Made by a program: the position numbers and the translations under genes
Assembly (NCBI GenBank): GCA_026874595.1
Contig: CM049322.1
Location: 45,627,340-45,691,339 of the forward strand
Length of the DNA: 64,000 nt
Direction: 5' to 3'
From: Sipunculus nudus
Lineage: Eukaryota; Annelida; Sipuncula; Golfingiida; Sipunculidae
The notes under the pieces: generated by a model
Told to the model about the DNA's origin: nothing
The model's database searches: none
The model's input: only the letters and a program-made list of their open reading frames with translations
Shown here: positions 1 to 14,000 of the stretch, one piece after another
Position numbering within the stretch: the first letter of the stretch is position 1
How the letters are laid out: every line of letters begins with the position of its first letter

Positions 1-360
1 CTATATCATCGACTATGAGGGTTTTTATTAAATTGCAATGGATTTATTAGATCATTAAAGAAAATGACCATTCTTTAGCAAAATCCATTATATTATATAT
101 ATATATTTTAAGAGAGAAAAAAAACAAGACATATTAATGTTTTATTTTCATGCGTGTACATTTATTTTATTTCCTCCCCCAGGAGGGTATGCGTTCATTC
201 TCGTTTGTTTGTGTTTTTTGTGTGTACGTGTTTGTGTGTTTGATAAAAATATAACTAGTATGTTCATGGCATACCGGGAATGAACAAAAGAGGAGTCAGT
301 CAGTTATGGGTGTGGATCCCGTTCAAGATCCGGGACCAGGAAAGACGGGTCAAGGAATAG

Positions 361-883
361 AGTAGAGCGCCGTATTTCCGAATGCTGAATTTCCCGATTT
401 TTTTCCGAAATTTAAAATTGGGGACCGAAAATTTATTTATATTTCCGAAATATTTTTTTCAAGCATGTTAATACCTTAAACTGAATTTTGTAAGTACGAG
501 TCACAAAGGCCTGCAGTCAGGTGGTTAAGCCGAGTGGTGACCCTCATTAATTAGTTCTGGGCCGACGCTAGCGATGTCATTTGACCTCTCCTTCCCCGAG
601 GAAGGAAAAATGTTGTAGGAAAAAATGGCACACAAGTATCCTAAGAACACGCTAAAATGTGTTTTACCAATCAAAATCTGCAGTAATTCTGATATTTGTA
701 TAAGCTCCGATCGTAATTTACAGGGATCGAAAAGAATCACGGTGATCCCTCAGTGATATAGCGTTAGGTGAATCATTAACTGTCGTACGAAAATGGCCAT
801 AGACCCCCAACCGAATTTCAGAAAATACGTTTTCCGAAAGAAAAGCCTTTTTTCCGAAGCTATCGGTAAAACGGCGCTCTACT
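361..883. mobile_element. Putative MITE with AGTAGAGCGCC terminal inverted repeats
   Basis: The left end AGTAGAGCGCCGTATTTCCGA and the right end, its imperfect reverse complement, enclose 523 bp rich in TTTTCCGAA motifs. No coding capacity and no clear target-site duplication. Confidence 0.55.
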
Positions 884-1236
884 GCATTTACATATGTACG
901 TTCAATTTTGCGTGAAGAACCTGGGAATATTGAACAAATAGGTAGATGCAAGCTCGTCCGGGGGGGGGGGGGGGTTCTCAAATGAAATAGTCTACCGCCA
1001 CATATGCGGGTAGGAAATATTTGGAATATGGGTGATACGGCATGGGAATACAACCGAAAAGTACTCTAAGGATAGTCGACAGGTGAAATTTATCTGCGAA
1101 GAGAGTTCGTGGCCAAGTATTTTCCAAGTCGTAGCCTGAGCATTGCTTTTGGAATGACTCCTCCAACATTTGCAAATTATATTAGGATGTCTTAAACTAC
1201 TGGAACTTCCCTCTAAAAAATTAGGTGTATACTCAC

Positions 1237-1452
1237 TGACTGTTGCTGCGTTTGGAAACTTGAATTCGTTGGAGAGATAGCAAAGGTACTTCAGAGCAGT
1301 TTTCGTCCATGCTTCAGTAGAAGGAGAAACAATAGGAGCACGACTCCACAGTGTAACCCGAGGGTTCTCACATACATCCTTAGGCTGGCCGTTACAAAAC
1401 CAAACAATAATATAGTTGGTGAGGTCTGTGTCGAAAATGATATTAAGCGTCA
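1237..1452 (-). CDS. Copy A exon 9: lipocalin domain 2
   Basis: 216 nt from a TTTCAG acceptor to a GTCA|GTGAGT donor. It encodes NIIFDTDLTNYIIVWFCNG, then LCYLSNEFKFPNAATV. The TDY tyrosine of copy B is leucine here. Confidence 0.8.
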
Positions 1453-2922
1453 CTGAAAGCAAGAAGACAATAATACTGAGCCTAGCAGTGCCGCCATCTC
1501 CAGAGTGAAGAAAAAACTACACTAATTTTCCATATAAATGTCTAATTATAATTATGTTTAACAATGATTTAATTTAATTGTTAGATTAAGAATATGACTT
1601 CCCCAAATGGTGTAACCCTTTAAGACTAAGATTATTTAGGCTGGTGTTGACCATATTCCTTTTCCGTAGAACTGAAATCAAATATGAAAAGATCATATTT
1701 TTATTTGTTATTTGTAATTTTATACTCTGAAATAACCTCTGCACTGTCACATATTTAAACCAGCAACTTTTTCTGCATGTAGAAGTTCAACTCTCGTGCA
1801 ATATTTTGTAAGAAATAACCTGGATAACATGTGAAAAATCACCTTTCCAGCCTTTGGCAATATTTGATATAAAAGCATATTATATTTCCAATCAATAATA
1901 TTCTTAAATGTTTTTCTTGAATATCTACTACAGTGGCGACAGTGTCCCAAAGGGATACAGTGATGAGGGCGTTGACATTTTGAGATACAGGTCGAGGGAA
2001 GGACAGATACAAGCAGAGAATGGCACCCCCCCCCCCCCCCATCAATTTTAGGGATCGGGATAGAGAAGTCTTTATTCGACGCAGCTGTTAGCGATTAAAA
2101 CCATTATTCATTTATCAATTTCGAGACTAAATCATTAATTAGTGTATAGTTTCGTCACAGTTTTCACAATAATGTTTTATTCTTAGTTAACGAGTTACAG
2201 GAACTAATCTGAACTGATTGAAAACCTATGTTTTGTTTTCTAGCGGTATGCTCATAATTTCGATATGTGATTTGTGAGATCCGAGTTTTAGTGTGTATAC
2301 GGAGACATATGTCTGTCATAAAGCGGAAATACGCTTATTATTGGACCACACTCATTTCAAATTATATTTATATGATACCGTTGTCATGGTTTATGTCCGT
2401 GATCGTTTTTCCTGTTGTCTCCGAGATGTCCAATGTTGCAGGCCCTAGCTGTTGACACTCCTGACCTTGGCTGAAAGAATAATATGAATGTATAGTGTTG
2501 GTTCGAAATTCGTGAGGCTAATCATACTTTATAAATGTTTTGCTAACCTTACAGTGTCTCACGTTTATTACATTTTTAGTTTGATTATTATTCGTACTTA
2601 ATCTTAAGAAGCTAAGAAAACTGGCAGAAAGTCTTGTCCACGGTAGACAGATAAAAACAAAGATAATGTAAGTTTAAACGTTTAACTTTGATTTACAGGA
2701 AACATAAAATATATGTTTTTTTTTTAATATAGCATCATTTTTTTTGCCGTACAACTTTCTAAGCTGCAGGCGTGGTCGGATTGATAATATATATAAAATG
2801 CCAATAATCTTTTTTTTATAAATTGCTGCTTTTATAAGGCATCTTATTCAAGAACAAAACAAAGAAACAAAAAACAACAAAACAAAGAAAGCCAACGACA
2901 TTGATAGTCAATATTGGTCATC

Positions 2923-2969
<47 letters not shown>

Positions 2970-3673
2970 CATGTATAAACACTTGCATATATTCGCTTTA
3001 CCAAGCATGCTAAGGAAACTGTTTATTTTGTATCCGTCAGGGTTCAGTCTTGTTGCTGAGAAGAGTTCTGTATTTTGTAAATTGCATTATATTTTGTTTA
3101 TGATAGCAAAGCATACTTAGCTGACTCCTCATACCATCGAGCCTTGTTTCATCTAGTCGCTTTGCGTCTGTTTCATGAATATTATCAGGGCAATTCAACG
3201 AATCAAATGACTCGTGTACACCTGATTGCGGTGTTACTCTCTCTTTGGGAAAATGGTTTTAGACGAAACGGTGGATCTAGGTGTTTTTTTTTGTGTTTAT
3301 ATAGAGCCACGTAAGAGTGTTCTATTTCTAGTGCATGCATTTTTCTTCAGATGGTGTAAGAACAGTGTATTGTTTTCATTTGGTTCGTTGAATATGATTG
3401 ACATTTGTTCAAACTTGATCATTGGTCATGAATTAGACGTCCGAGGGGCTCGATGCATCAAGGGCTCTGGCAGTGTAGCCGGCAGTGGCTTGATCGAATG
3501 AGAATATGGCAGGAGGATGCGTTCTTGAACATACAGACAAACTCACGCCACGTAATATGTGATGAATCTGGCGTCGTATACTCTCTTAATGTCAGCCGTC
3601 ATCCCCAGGAGATTTCTGTCCGGGCTTTGTCCGTCCGGGAGATACATAACTCTCAGATACCAACGACCAAATA

Positions 3674-3743
<70 letters not shown>

Positions 3744-5406
3744 CAAAGCAATACACATGGAAATTCAATACATCATAGTGAAATGATGTACTACTGAACT
3801 GTTTCGTGAGTATGGCTGACCAAGGCCCTAACAACAACCTCAGCGAACCTAAATACCGCAGATTAATCCTAGCTATCATGACGAACTTCTCCAGCATATC
3901 TGATCACTTCAATTTGTATCTTAAGAGTGAGCCGGCTGATCGGCTGTACTCAACAGTTTTGTCGTACATGAAATAAAACTGTATACGATACATATTAATA
4001 TATTAGAAAAAGAAGTACAGAAAATCCACCCTATTAAAAACAAGAACACAGAACGCCTTGCTATTACCTAAACCAAATTTAGGGACAGATTGAGCTCTTC
4101 CTTTTACGACCAAACTACCCTAGTTATAGAAAACATGCGTTTGGTATTACGTGTGTCTGTTTACAATAATAATGGGATCAGATTTAGCGCGTGCGTGACA
4201 ATCCTCGAACGTGGAGTAGTCCAAACTAGTCCATACATTCACCTCCATGGCCTCAGATACATCTCTACAGCATGTAAAGGTTCAATGAAGAACATGTCGC
4301 AACAGATTTGTTGGAAAGGTCGTGTATCGATGTGTATTGGATGTAAATCGGGTCCTAGGTCCTGAGACATGCGATGTTTTAGCCAGCGGGATTATGTATT
4401 TATTTCTTGGGCTAATTCAGTCAGGGCATATTATGATTGAGGGTGTTATGGCACAGCGATGCTGCGTAGATGTTTACGCCTGTGATCGCGCCCGGTCTGG
4501 TGATTTAAAACTCGCGTAAAGGAACTAGCAAACGGTTTCAGGGCAATATTTTGGTAGCTGCCGATTTATTTTAAAGGAAAAGCCCTATTGTTCCTTTGAA
4601 TTAAATTGGCTTTATAAGTAGTATTCATTTATAATAAGATAAGGCGAATCACGCAGAATGGAAAATAATCATGCAATTCACAGCTGGTCTGAATTATAAT
4701 TACATATGCAGGGAAGTCATGGTAGAATAAATTAAACCGATGAAACAAACGTAACTAACCAAAATACTATCTGAATAAAATAATGCCTGTGGTCAAAATA
4801 ATAATAATGTCTCTATCTCGCATTATCAGTTTAGTTCATACCCATTCTACTCCTGATAATAACCAGGAGAAAGTTGCACGAAATCTCTTGAATATTCATG
4901 CCCTTAAGTAACAGCTAGTCCGTGTTAAATTCACTTGGACGATCACACCCTCATGAGTAACAGATGGCGTTGATCATTAGTGGAACTTTTACCTAAACAC
5001 TCGGTCACTGTGAACTCTTAAAGGGGCCCTATCACTAATCTGACCTTAATAAACTAACGGTAATCTCTTGGAGCTTTTACGAAAAAATAGGCCAGAAAAC
5101 ATGGATATAACCGCACACAGGTTGCTTGTTTTGTTTATATCAATGTGTTTATAATATGAGGGGCCCATCAAAATAATCAAGATAAATTCAATAAAGGCAT
5201 CTAGTGGCAAACCAGATGAGCAAGGGCTTTGCAATGGCGGTTTTGCAACAAGTGACCACTCGACCTCGGCATATATGCGACCTACCCCCTCAAATTATGT
5301 TTGTACACTTTTGTCAACATTGCTGTATTTACAAACACATCGTTGATATACAAGTTCATACATCCGTCATAGAGGCGTTATAAGAATAATTCAAAACCAG
5401 AATTAC

Positions 5407-5479
<73 letters not shown>

Positions 5480-8400
5480 GAGTAAGCCAGAAATCAAATA
5501 CATTGTTTTTCAATAGGTCAATGGGAGGCTTTATTTAAAAATGTTTATTTGGATAAAATATCTTACCCCCATCCTGTCATAGGTGTTGAAGTACGGGATG
5601 AATTTCATGTTGCAAGCATCCGCTGTAACAGTAATGTTTCGCAGACAGTATGACAGAATCAATAATATAAATTCCAATATTTCCATACTGTTACCAAACT
5701 CAAAGTCTTCAGTAATTTTCTTTATATCAGTGGCTGCTATGTATTTGATTTGATTTTTTTTTTAAATAAAATTTCAGCTGAGTAATATGTTCAGTTTGTA
5801 TTGCACACGGTGGGAAGTTGGAAATATGTGTGAATGTATATATTTGTATTCATTGAAACATCATATTATTTCTTAATTTTTATTGCATATTTTGGAGGAA
5901 AAGATAGACATTCTTGACGATGATAACCTATTTTCTTCAAAAAAAGAGTATGAACATACTTGCGGGGTACTCATAATTGTGATATACCACGTGTGACAAA
6001 TCGGTTTAGTTTGTTCCCAAGATGGCAGCCCCAATGAGCGGGTTCGACAATGGCGGAAAAAAGTGCCCTCGGGGATCGATCAAGGCACAGTGATGACATA
6101 AGAAAGTACTTAGGGGCGTAGCTATGATTAACGGAGGGCGTAATCTTTAGAAAATCGAAAACTGCGAAGGGGGGGGGGGGGGACCGCGCAAATATTTGAT
6201 TGGTGTTTAATGGGTATCATGAAAACTAAGTTATTTATTTATATATATTAAGAAATAATATTAGGAAAATAGTTGAATATGCAATGTAAAGAGAACATTG
6301 TCAGGCATTAAAAAATAAATACGAATTTTATTTTCCGAGAAACTCTTCTCTAACGTCTTTGCATCATATAGTCAAACTGTAGTGGGCTTAATTATTTAAT
6401 ATTTCTACTTCTTCAAACTTAGGATAGAAAATTTTAATCGTTTTTAGCATGTTATGTCAATGCCGGAAAGACGCATCTACGTTCATAACTTGCAAAATAC
6501 TATCTTTTTAATGTGCATTTTACCAGGGTCCATGGTCGTGACAGCACAGAATGTGGTTATTTTAAATAATCTCTAATGGATAAATAACAAAATCGAAATC
6601 TGATAATTAAAATGAATAAAAAAATTGGGAAAATATATAGTAAAATGAGAGAAATTGCAGTTCATTTGGGAGGCGCGCCCCGTGTTGGCCCCCTCTGGGT
6701 CCGCCATTGGTAAAATATAGCAAAGGTAATTTGGTGCACTCAATAAATATTTGCAGGATCAAAACTTATGAAATGTAAAAATAAGTCTCAAATCTGAGGA
6801 TACTAATGACAGAAAATTCATGATTGTGTTTTAGAAAATTGAATCAGTATTAGACAAGGGAAATTTCCAGAGGACGGCTTGTACAGGATGCGATGGGGGG
6901 GGGGGGGGGCTTGGCCCTCTGCGACACGCCCCCCCCCCCCCCCCCGCTACGCCCCTGAATAATCAATCTAATTATAGTAACATTACAGTCGGAGTTGGAA
7001 TGTTCAAAAGGATGTAGTACACTTACCGTTTGGTACTTGATCTTCCAGACAGTCTGCGTGATCGAAAAAAAAAAATGATTACTAAATATGCACATTTTTG
7101 GTATTCTTGGTCACACGCCCTTAAAATCGCATTTTTTTTCATAAAAAAAAATAAAACGATTAGAAAGAAATAAGTGTATCAGCGCCCTCAGCGAGCAGCA
7201 GGATAAACTATGCATTCCCTACCTAACGATGGATTTACCCGAAGTTAGCTCTCACATACACATATAGAACTGAACCAAGTATTTCTGACTGAGACAAAGT
7301 CAATTCATTTTCAGGTCTCTTATCGTGCTACGCGGCACGTTCCGAATTTGGCATACAAGGTTCCGTCGGGTTTAGAGGATCTACGGCTTATCTAAGATCT
7401 ACGGAACACCCATTGGTCGGCCCATAATCATTCGTGATAAACAAACTAATTCGGCGACGCTGATCCAAGGAATATTTTATGGTTTTCAATGTGTTTTCTT
7501 GTGTGGTTTTAGGGTTTTTCAACTATGTCTCCGAATAAAACTATATTATATACATATTCATAAATATAGATAAATATGTCAAATCTTCAGTTAAGGATTT
7601 ATCGAAGTGACCAGTTTGAATTATCAAATGTTAAAGTGAACGCTAGAGGACTTCGATCTTCTCCCCCCACACCAAAACACACATACATAGGCCCCTGTAA
7701 CTGGGTATTCCACATAATAACAATGTTATCAGTGCCGTGTGTGTGTTGGGGGGGGGGGGGGGGGGTCGGGGAGAACAAGTGTTTTCAGGGAATCTCCTTT
7801 GTCGAGTGTAGGTACAAGCTGAGGTGTGGGCGTAGGAGGGGCTACTGCGGTGTTGTAATTTTTAAAGTTTGTTCTAAATTCAATATATTGAATATTGAAG
7901 CTATTTCATAATAAAATACAGGGAATAGTATGACTTCTGAAACATACAAGAAGTGATAACGTTTTTCTTAAAAATACCAGTCTATAAAACCTGCATAATT
8001 GTATAGTTGGGCGTTTAATGGCTGAGTGTACAGTGTCGTGGAAACAGAAGAAATCATGTCATATATTATCAGTTGCTATTTTATTCATTTCTTAAACACT
8101 GTATTTCTTCATATTTGAGGATATCTGCGACACTTTGACGCTTTGTTGTTAACAACTTGTACTTTTACTAACTGCAGTTTGAGCCCATGTAAACAGAAAT
8201 ACCCTCATTCGAATACCCCGCATTTTTGTGTGTTTGTGGGGGGTGGGGGCAAAACATGGTATTTCTAGGTTGTTTAAATAAGTAGGCGAGGGGTGGGGGA
8301 CCTGTGGGGGACCTGTCTCCCACCAAATTGAGCCCATGGGGAACGCAATGTGAACGAAATGGGGACCGACCGGAAATATATGTAAAATTTGTCCGGCACA

Positions 8401-11001
8401 TGGTGAACGTGTAACAGAGCGTTTTTGCTGGCCACACATGGGAAAAGACAAACTGTCATATATTGGGCGTAGGTATCCAGTAACCTTGCCTGGATACCCG
8501 CCGAATAGAAATTTTTAAGAAAAAATGCGACCTAAACCCTGTACGGAAAATAAATCTTGTAAAACCGAATATTGTGTGTATGGCAGGGTAACTTATGCAT
8601 TCGGAGGAAAATCTGAATGTATTCGAACGACTAAGAATTTTCGATGATATTAATGCTTGAGTGCCGTAACCGTATTAGCGTCCCTTGACCTAACAGTTGT
8701 TTCTGATGTCGGAGCAATGAACCGATTGTGCTCAATATGCATTATTCTCAATCCAAGAGATTTGTCCTGAATATCAAGGATACACCAAAACAGATCTGGA
8801 CCCTGACGAGTATTACGTTTTATATGGGAGAGCCCAGGGAACTCCACCCACCAGGCATGTTTGTTTTTAACGATTCAAGGGAAAACCTGCCTGATTCAAT
8901 AGTGTACGAGACCTAATGATGGTAAAGTGGTATGCTATATAACTATATGAATTAAAATATGATTTTATTCCTACATCTGACACTTTTAGACTAGATATTA
9001 TAGTTTTATTGCCCATAAAAATGTCTCCAGTCCCTTACATCTTTCACCAGGTCTCTCACCGCGGAGAACGGCGATATGTAGAGAGAGAAAGCAGGAAGGT
9101 AAATTAGTAAACGTTATAGTGAAAGAAAAATTATAATGCTGAACTGATATGTCATATAACACAAAGATGATCGGAAGTATATGAAAAAAAAATCGCCCGG
9201 GACTAAGTACATGAAAGTCAACAGAGCGGGTTTACTGGCCATGCATATAAAAAGGCTAGACCCAGTTGTAGACCCAGTTGTGGCTCGCTGCCATAAAAGT
9301 ACATATTTGTTACTGTCAATGTGTTAAACCAGTCAATTCGTAAATTGCCTGAACTGAAACACTGTCCGATCTTTTGCACTTTTTTTGTCCCACAATTAAT
9401 TATGTTTAAAATCACTTAAGCAGCCGAAATATCTATCCGGGTTTATAATAATTATTAATGATATGCCAAAAATGGACATACTGCTAGTACATGAGTAGGA
9501 AATTAATAAGTTACACAGAGAGACAGTTGAAGGTCACTGGGCTTCGCTTTGTCTCCTTATTGCGTTAAGTCCTTTTAGTTGCAAACTAAGTTGTCTTAGG
9601 TGGACCGTACTTATATAATACTAGTCCTCATGCCGCTGATGAACAAGTGAGGTACCTCCAGACAAATGTATGACTTACACTGCAGACTTCATTATCATAG
9701 GGGTGTATATTAGTTAACCCACATATGTAATGATGAAAGGGTCGGTAAACATGTTATGATATATGGTATATCCTACAAAGTGACCCATAGCACTGGACCA
9801 TCCCCTACGCCTTTCTAGAAAATACTAACAAACTAAAACCTCACAATTACGACCGTTTCGGGGACTGACCGAAGTCGTAATTTGAGAGAGTTTGTATATA
9901 TGAAACACTAAGTTATGAGGATCCTTAATTCGGGACCAAGAGAAGTAGTCGTAATTCTAGGGATGGTCGCAATTGCTGGATGGTCGCAAGGCGGGGTTCT
10001 ACTGAACAATGTTTAGTGGTCATTTCATCATGGAGGACCAGGCGACCCAAAACGTGTCAGTAAAACTGATTGCAGATTTGCCCTCTATAAAAATGTTTAA
10101 ATGCATGTAATAAGCAATCAGTGTAACCGAAAATTAGGTATATTTTACAGGGATGTTTCAGGAATAATGTAAAAAAAAAGCTGACATAATTTATTCATTG
10201 GCAGAGTCAACCCTCGAGAGTGAAAACAGTACAGTTACAGTTATATATTGAAGAACCTTATCCACAAAAAAAGGCAGCAAGAGTGACAGCAAAAGTTTTC
10301 TGGATATATAAAAGCAAAACAAACAGAGGTAATTGGAGGACGGGATACTATACTATACGTTAAAAAACAGACACGTACTATTGTAGGTCGCTGACTTGTA
10401 GACGTAGTTGACGGACGGAATACACAGGCTTTCTCTCAGTGACGTAGCTGTGTCCAGCTCCGCATCTTTCATGGTCATTGTACGACTGATAATGTCAACC
10501 TGAGGCCGTAAGCAAACCCCGTCCTTCATGTACGCCGACGGGCAGAAGTAAGCCACCCAGAATGTGTTGAAACTGCCCCCAGGAGTGTACATGGTGCCAA
10601 CTGCAAAATAACTAATTTCTAATGTTCTAATTATTTTCAAGGTAGTTGTATGTTAAGTAATCAGATAACTTGCTTTAATTTTATTGTGTTTTTTCCTCCA
10701 AAACCGTTGGTGGGCGTATGTGTATCACTTTATTCAGCTTTGTAACCAAGAAAAAAATAGCGGACGAAAATTGAATAAATTGCACATGGTGCACACGTTT
10801 TGACATTTAGAGAGTGAATGAGAATCTACGATTAGATATTACAAAAATAAACATTATTCAGACTATCAACAAGGAAATTGGCATCAAGTAAGGTGATAGG
10901 CGTGCATATACACAATTTTATGAATTTCCAGTGTATTGATGCAATTAATCAGTGTGCTTATGTCCGTTTTTTTAACACTTGTAATATATATATATATATG
11001 T

Positions 11002-11086
<85 letters not shown>

Positions 11087-14000
11087 CTATGAGCATATGA
11101 AAGCTTCAGACCAATGGCGATGATCGATGTTTTTACGTCACTCACTCAATTCTGATCCGTCGTGCAGGGACGCCTCTTCGGGAATATCGGTGTTGAGGGA
11201 AATCCGCCTAGTCCTGGTCTTATTACATTTCCCGTTGGACTCCCTGAAGAACAAAAAACTCAGAAAAAGTCATAACACAAGATATGACCGTTGTCATTTT
11301 CCTGTATAAATCCTATTTTATCGATATGGTGGTAAAAAATGAGTATTCTGTTTCATTAGGATATACGTGGTTAATTAAACAGGCTATAGATGTAAACTCA
11401 AAAACAACAGTGAAAATCAAGTTTTGTGTTCATTTTCTGTGTCGCTTCAAGTTGGTTACAAATAAATGCTTTACGATCTTTCAGAAGAAACATACGGGGG
11501 ATTTACAGACACTCAGTTACAGCGGTATTTCTCTCACACATGGTAGGTGATGTCACAGAGTGTATATAAACATCGAACGATAGGTCTGGTTGATAAAAAA
11601 ATTTGCATATGTAAAGGAGTGGAGTCTGAGCTAGTTTTGTAATATGCTAATTTGTAAGTCATCTTTTCGACATGAATTTATATGACACTATCACACACCC
11701 ACACACACATATATATACATATGTGTATATATGTAAGCATACATAGGTGTATTTAGAGATTATACCTACAGGTCAGTGACGTTGAGGAACAGCACTCCTT
11801 TAACATCATACATGTCATAAATTGTACCATGCCATTCTCCATCGAGGGTCGTCATCCTCTCTACTGAATACCACCGCCCAATACACTAAAATAAAAATAT
11901 ATGACGTGTTTACTTTGGAGTCGGGGGTGGCAGATTACACGGTATTCGGATGGAGCACTGCACGGGGCTTGTTCTAAATACACACGTGCAAAATTCTCCA
12001 GTCAGCGGTTTTAACAACCAAAGGTTTAACCATTATCTCGACATGCAACCTGTGACATCTTTGTTTTAGTGTGTATGCAAGTTGGCAACCGCCTTGATCG
12101 GTTTAAAGAAACTGAGAACCTATCTGCGGAGTATCTGTTAATTAGGAGACGTATCTTTATTTAAGGTTGGAGAGGAATAAAGGTATTTTAACACTCCCGA
12201 ATCCTCAAATTATATAAGAATATACTATACTGTAATTTCCACCCTCTGTTTATGGAGATCCTCTGATCAGTGCTTTTTAACCTTGTATTCAGGGCAATAT
12301 TACTTCGCTTCATTGCCCCTCACTTTAAATTAAAAAAAAACTTAGAAATGTCTGTGTACATTCATACAACAGCTGGCATGTGTAAGAAAAAAATAGCATT
12401 TTGACTAAGGATATTGGTAAATACCCATGCATGTTTATTGCATTTCCGTATGCATGGACACCAGCATATTCCAAATGGGTTACTGGAAAATAACCAAATT
12501 GTTCCCCACACAGATGTTGACCTGTTACCAAAAAAATTGTATGCTCACATGTATTCTTTTTGTTATTACTCGTAGCCTAAGGTTAAGAACTGCCGACTGT
12601 TTAAAACAGTAATGATGCAACAGGATGGATGATCGCTGCAAACCGTTCCCGGGTATGACTCGTGTTACCACTCAAGTACAAGGTTATCTCCATAGTGAGT
12701 CAAGTATTATCGATATAGGATATAGGCTTGATATGAGAGTGTCCTAACTTTAAAATAAGTCTTAAATACGGTTTAAAGCAAGGACAATGACAATGGGACC
12801 TCCCGTTTCGCAAAACTGAAAAAAACATCATTTTTTTACAAAATGAGCTTTAGTTTATGTACATAAGCCACTTTCAAATTTCATCGACCTATTTTCGATG
12901 ACACTGACCTTGAACCTAAATTGACAAAAAAAAAAAAATAGGCTTACCGCATAATTGATAATCAATAAACTGTGTACGTTCAGATCGATTCCAACACAAA
13001 TGTGGTCGGTTGAGTGCTCACAAATAGTCTAGTCAATGAACGATTTTTATCAAAGGAAGTTGGACAAAATCGTAATCATTGGTTTTTTATCTGAAATGGA
13101 TTCATTTATGGTGTCTTTGTGCAAAAATAAAGCCCAACCCTTGGGAAAGTGTCATTTTCACACAAAATCCAAAATGGCCGACTTTATAAGGGGTGAAATA
13201 TTTAAATGGCCATAATTCCTTCACTAACTGACATAAAACCACATTTAAGGTATCATTTGCAACTGATTTTAGGATGCCTGTTGTTTGATGACACTTCTTA
13301 GGTCCAAAAATTATATATCATGCATAAAGGTCAAGGTCAATAATAATCATTATTATCCGTATATCTGCTCTTAGTTTGTGTTCATTTCATTGAAGCAATT
13401 ACTGTACATTTGTAACATCCTTGTGAAATATATTCACGTCCTCCTAACGATAGGTATATGTTTATTTTTTCCAAAAAAAATACAGTTGCACTTAATTATT
13501 CTGCTGCCAGATGTGTAACCCTGATAGACAAAGGTTAAAGTAAATATGGAATCCGTTCCCCCGAAGCATAAATGACAAGGATAAACCCTAGCGTATATAT
13601 TGGCGGCACCTGGACACATAAAAAAAGTAAAGTGGCACTGTGTGGGAACCTTATCTCATAAGGGTGTACCTGATAAAGTGCTATGTAAAACAGTATGTGG
13701 CTAAAGCAAAAAAAAATGCTTTCACGAATATAATAAAAAAATACGAGAAGGGATACGCATGACGAAGACAATGCTGGAGGTATCCAACTTCATGGAATGT
13801 ACATGAACTATGCATATATCTGGTACAACAGATTCATATTAATCTTTTATTCAAACTAATTATAACATGCGCATGTGAAATTTGTTTTCGTTTTCGATGA
13901 TACGGCATTATCAAAATAGCTACAGTGACAGGCTAGTAGGCCAACCAACATCTCTTTAGTGTCATATTTGTCCAAATTGTACAGTATCTTAGACAGTTTG

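Noticed and set aside
3592-3897. Open frames with long YIYIYI or IYIYIY runs here and at other (TA)n sites
   Set aside because: They are translations of (TA)n microsatellites and have no coding signal outside the repeat.
4090-4519. Plus-strand frames of 91 and 65 codons
   Set aside because: No recognised motif, no conserved counterpart in copy B or C, and they lie in a copy A intron.
8149-8461. Overlapping minus-strand frames of up to 100 codons
   Set aside because: Several frames are open together over G-rich low-complexity DNA, with no recognisable motif or splice context.
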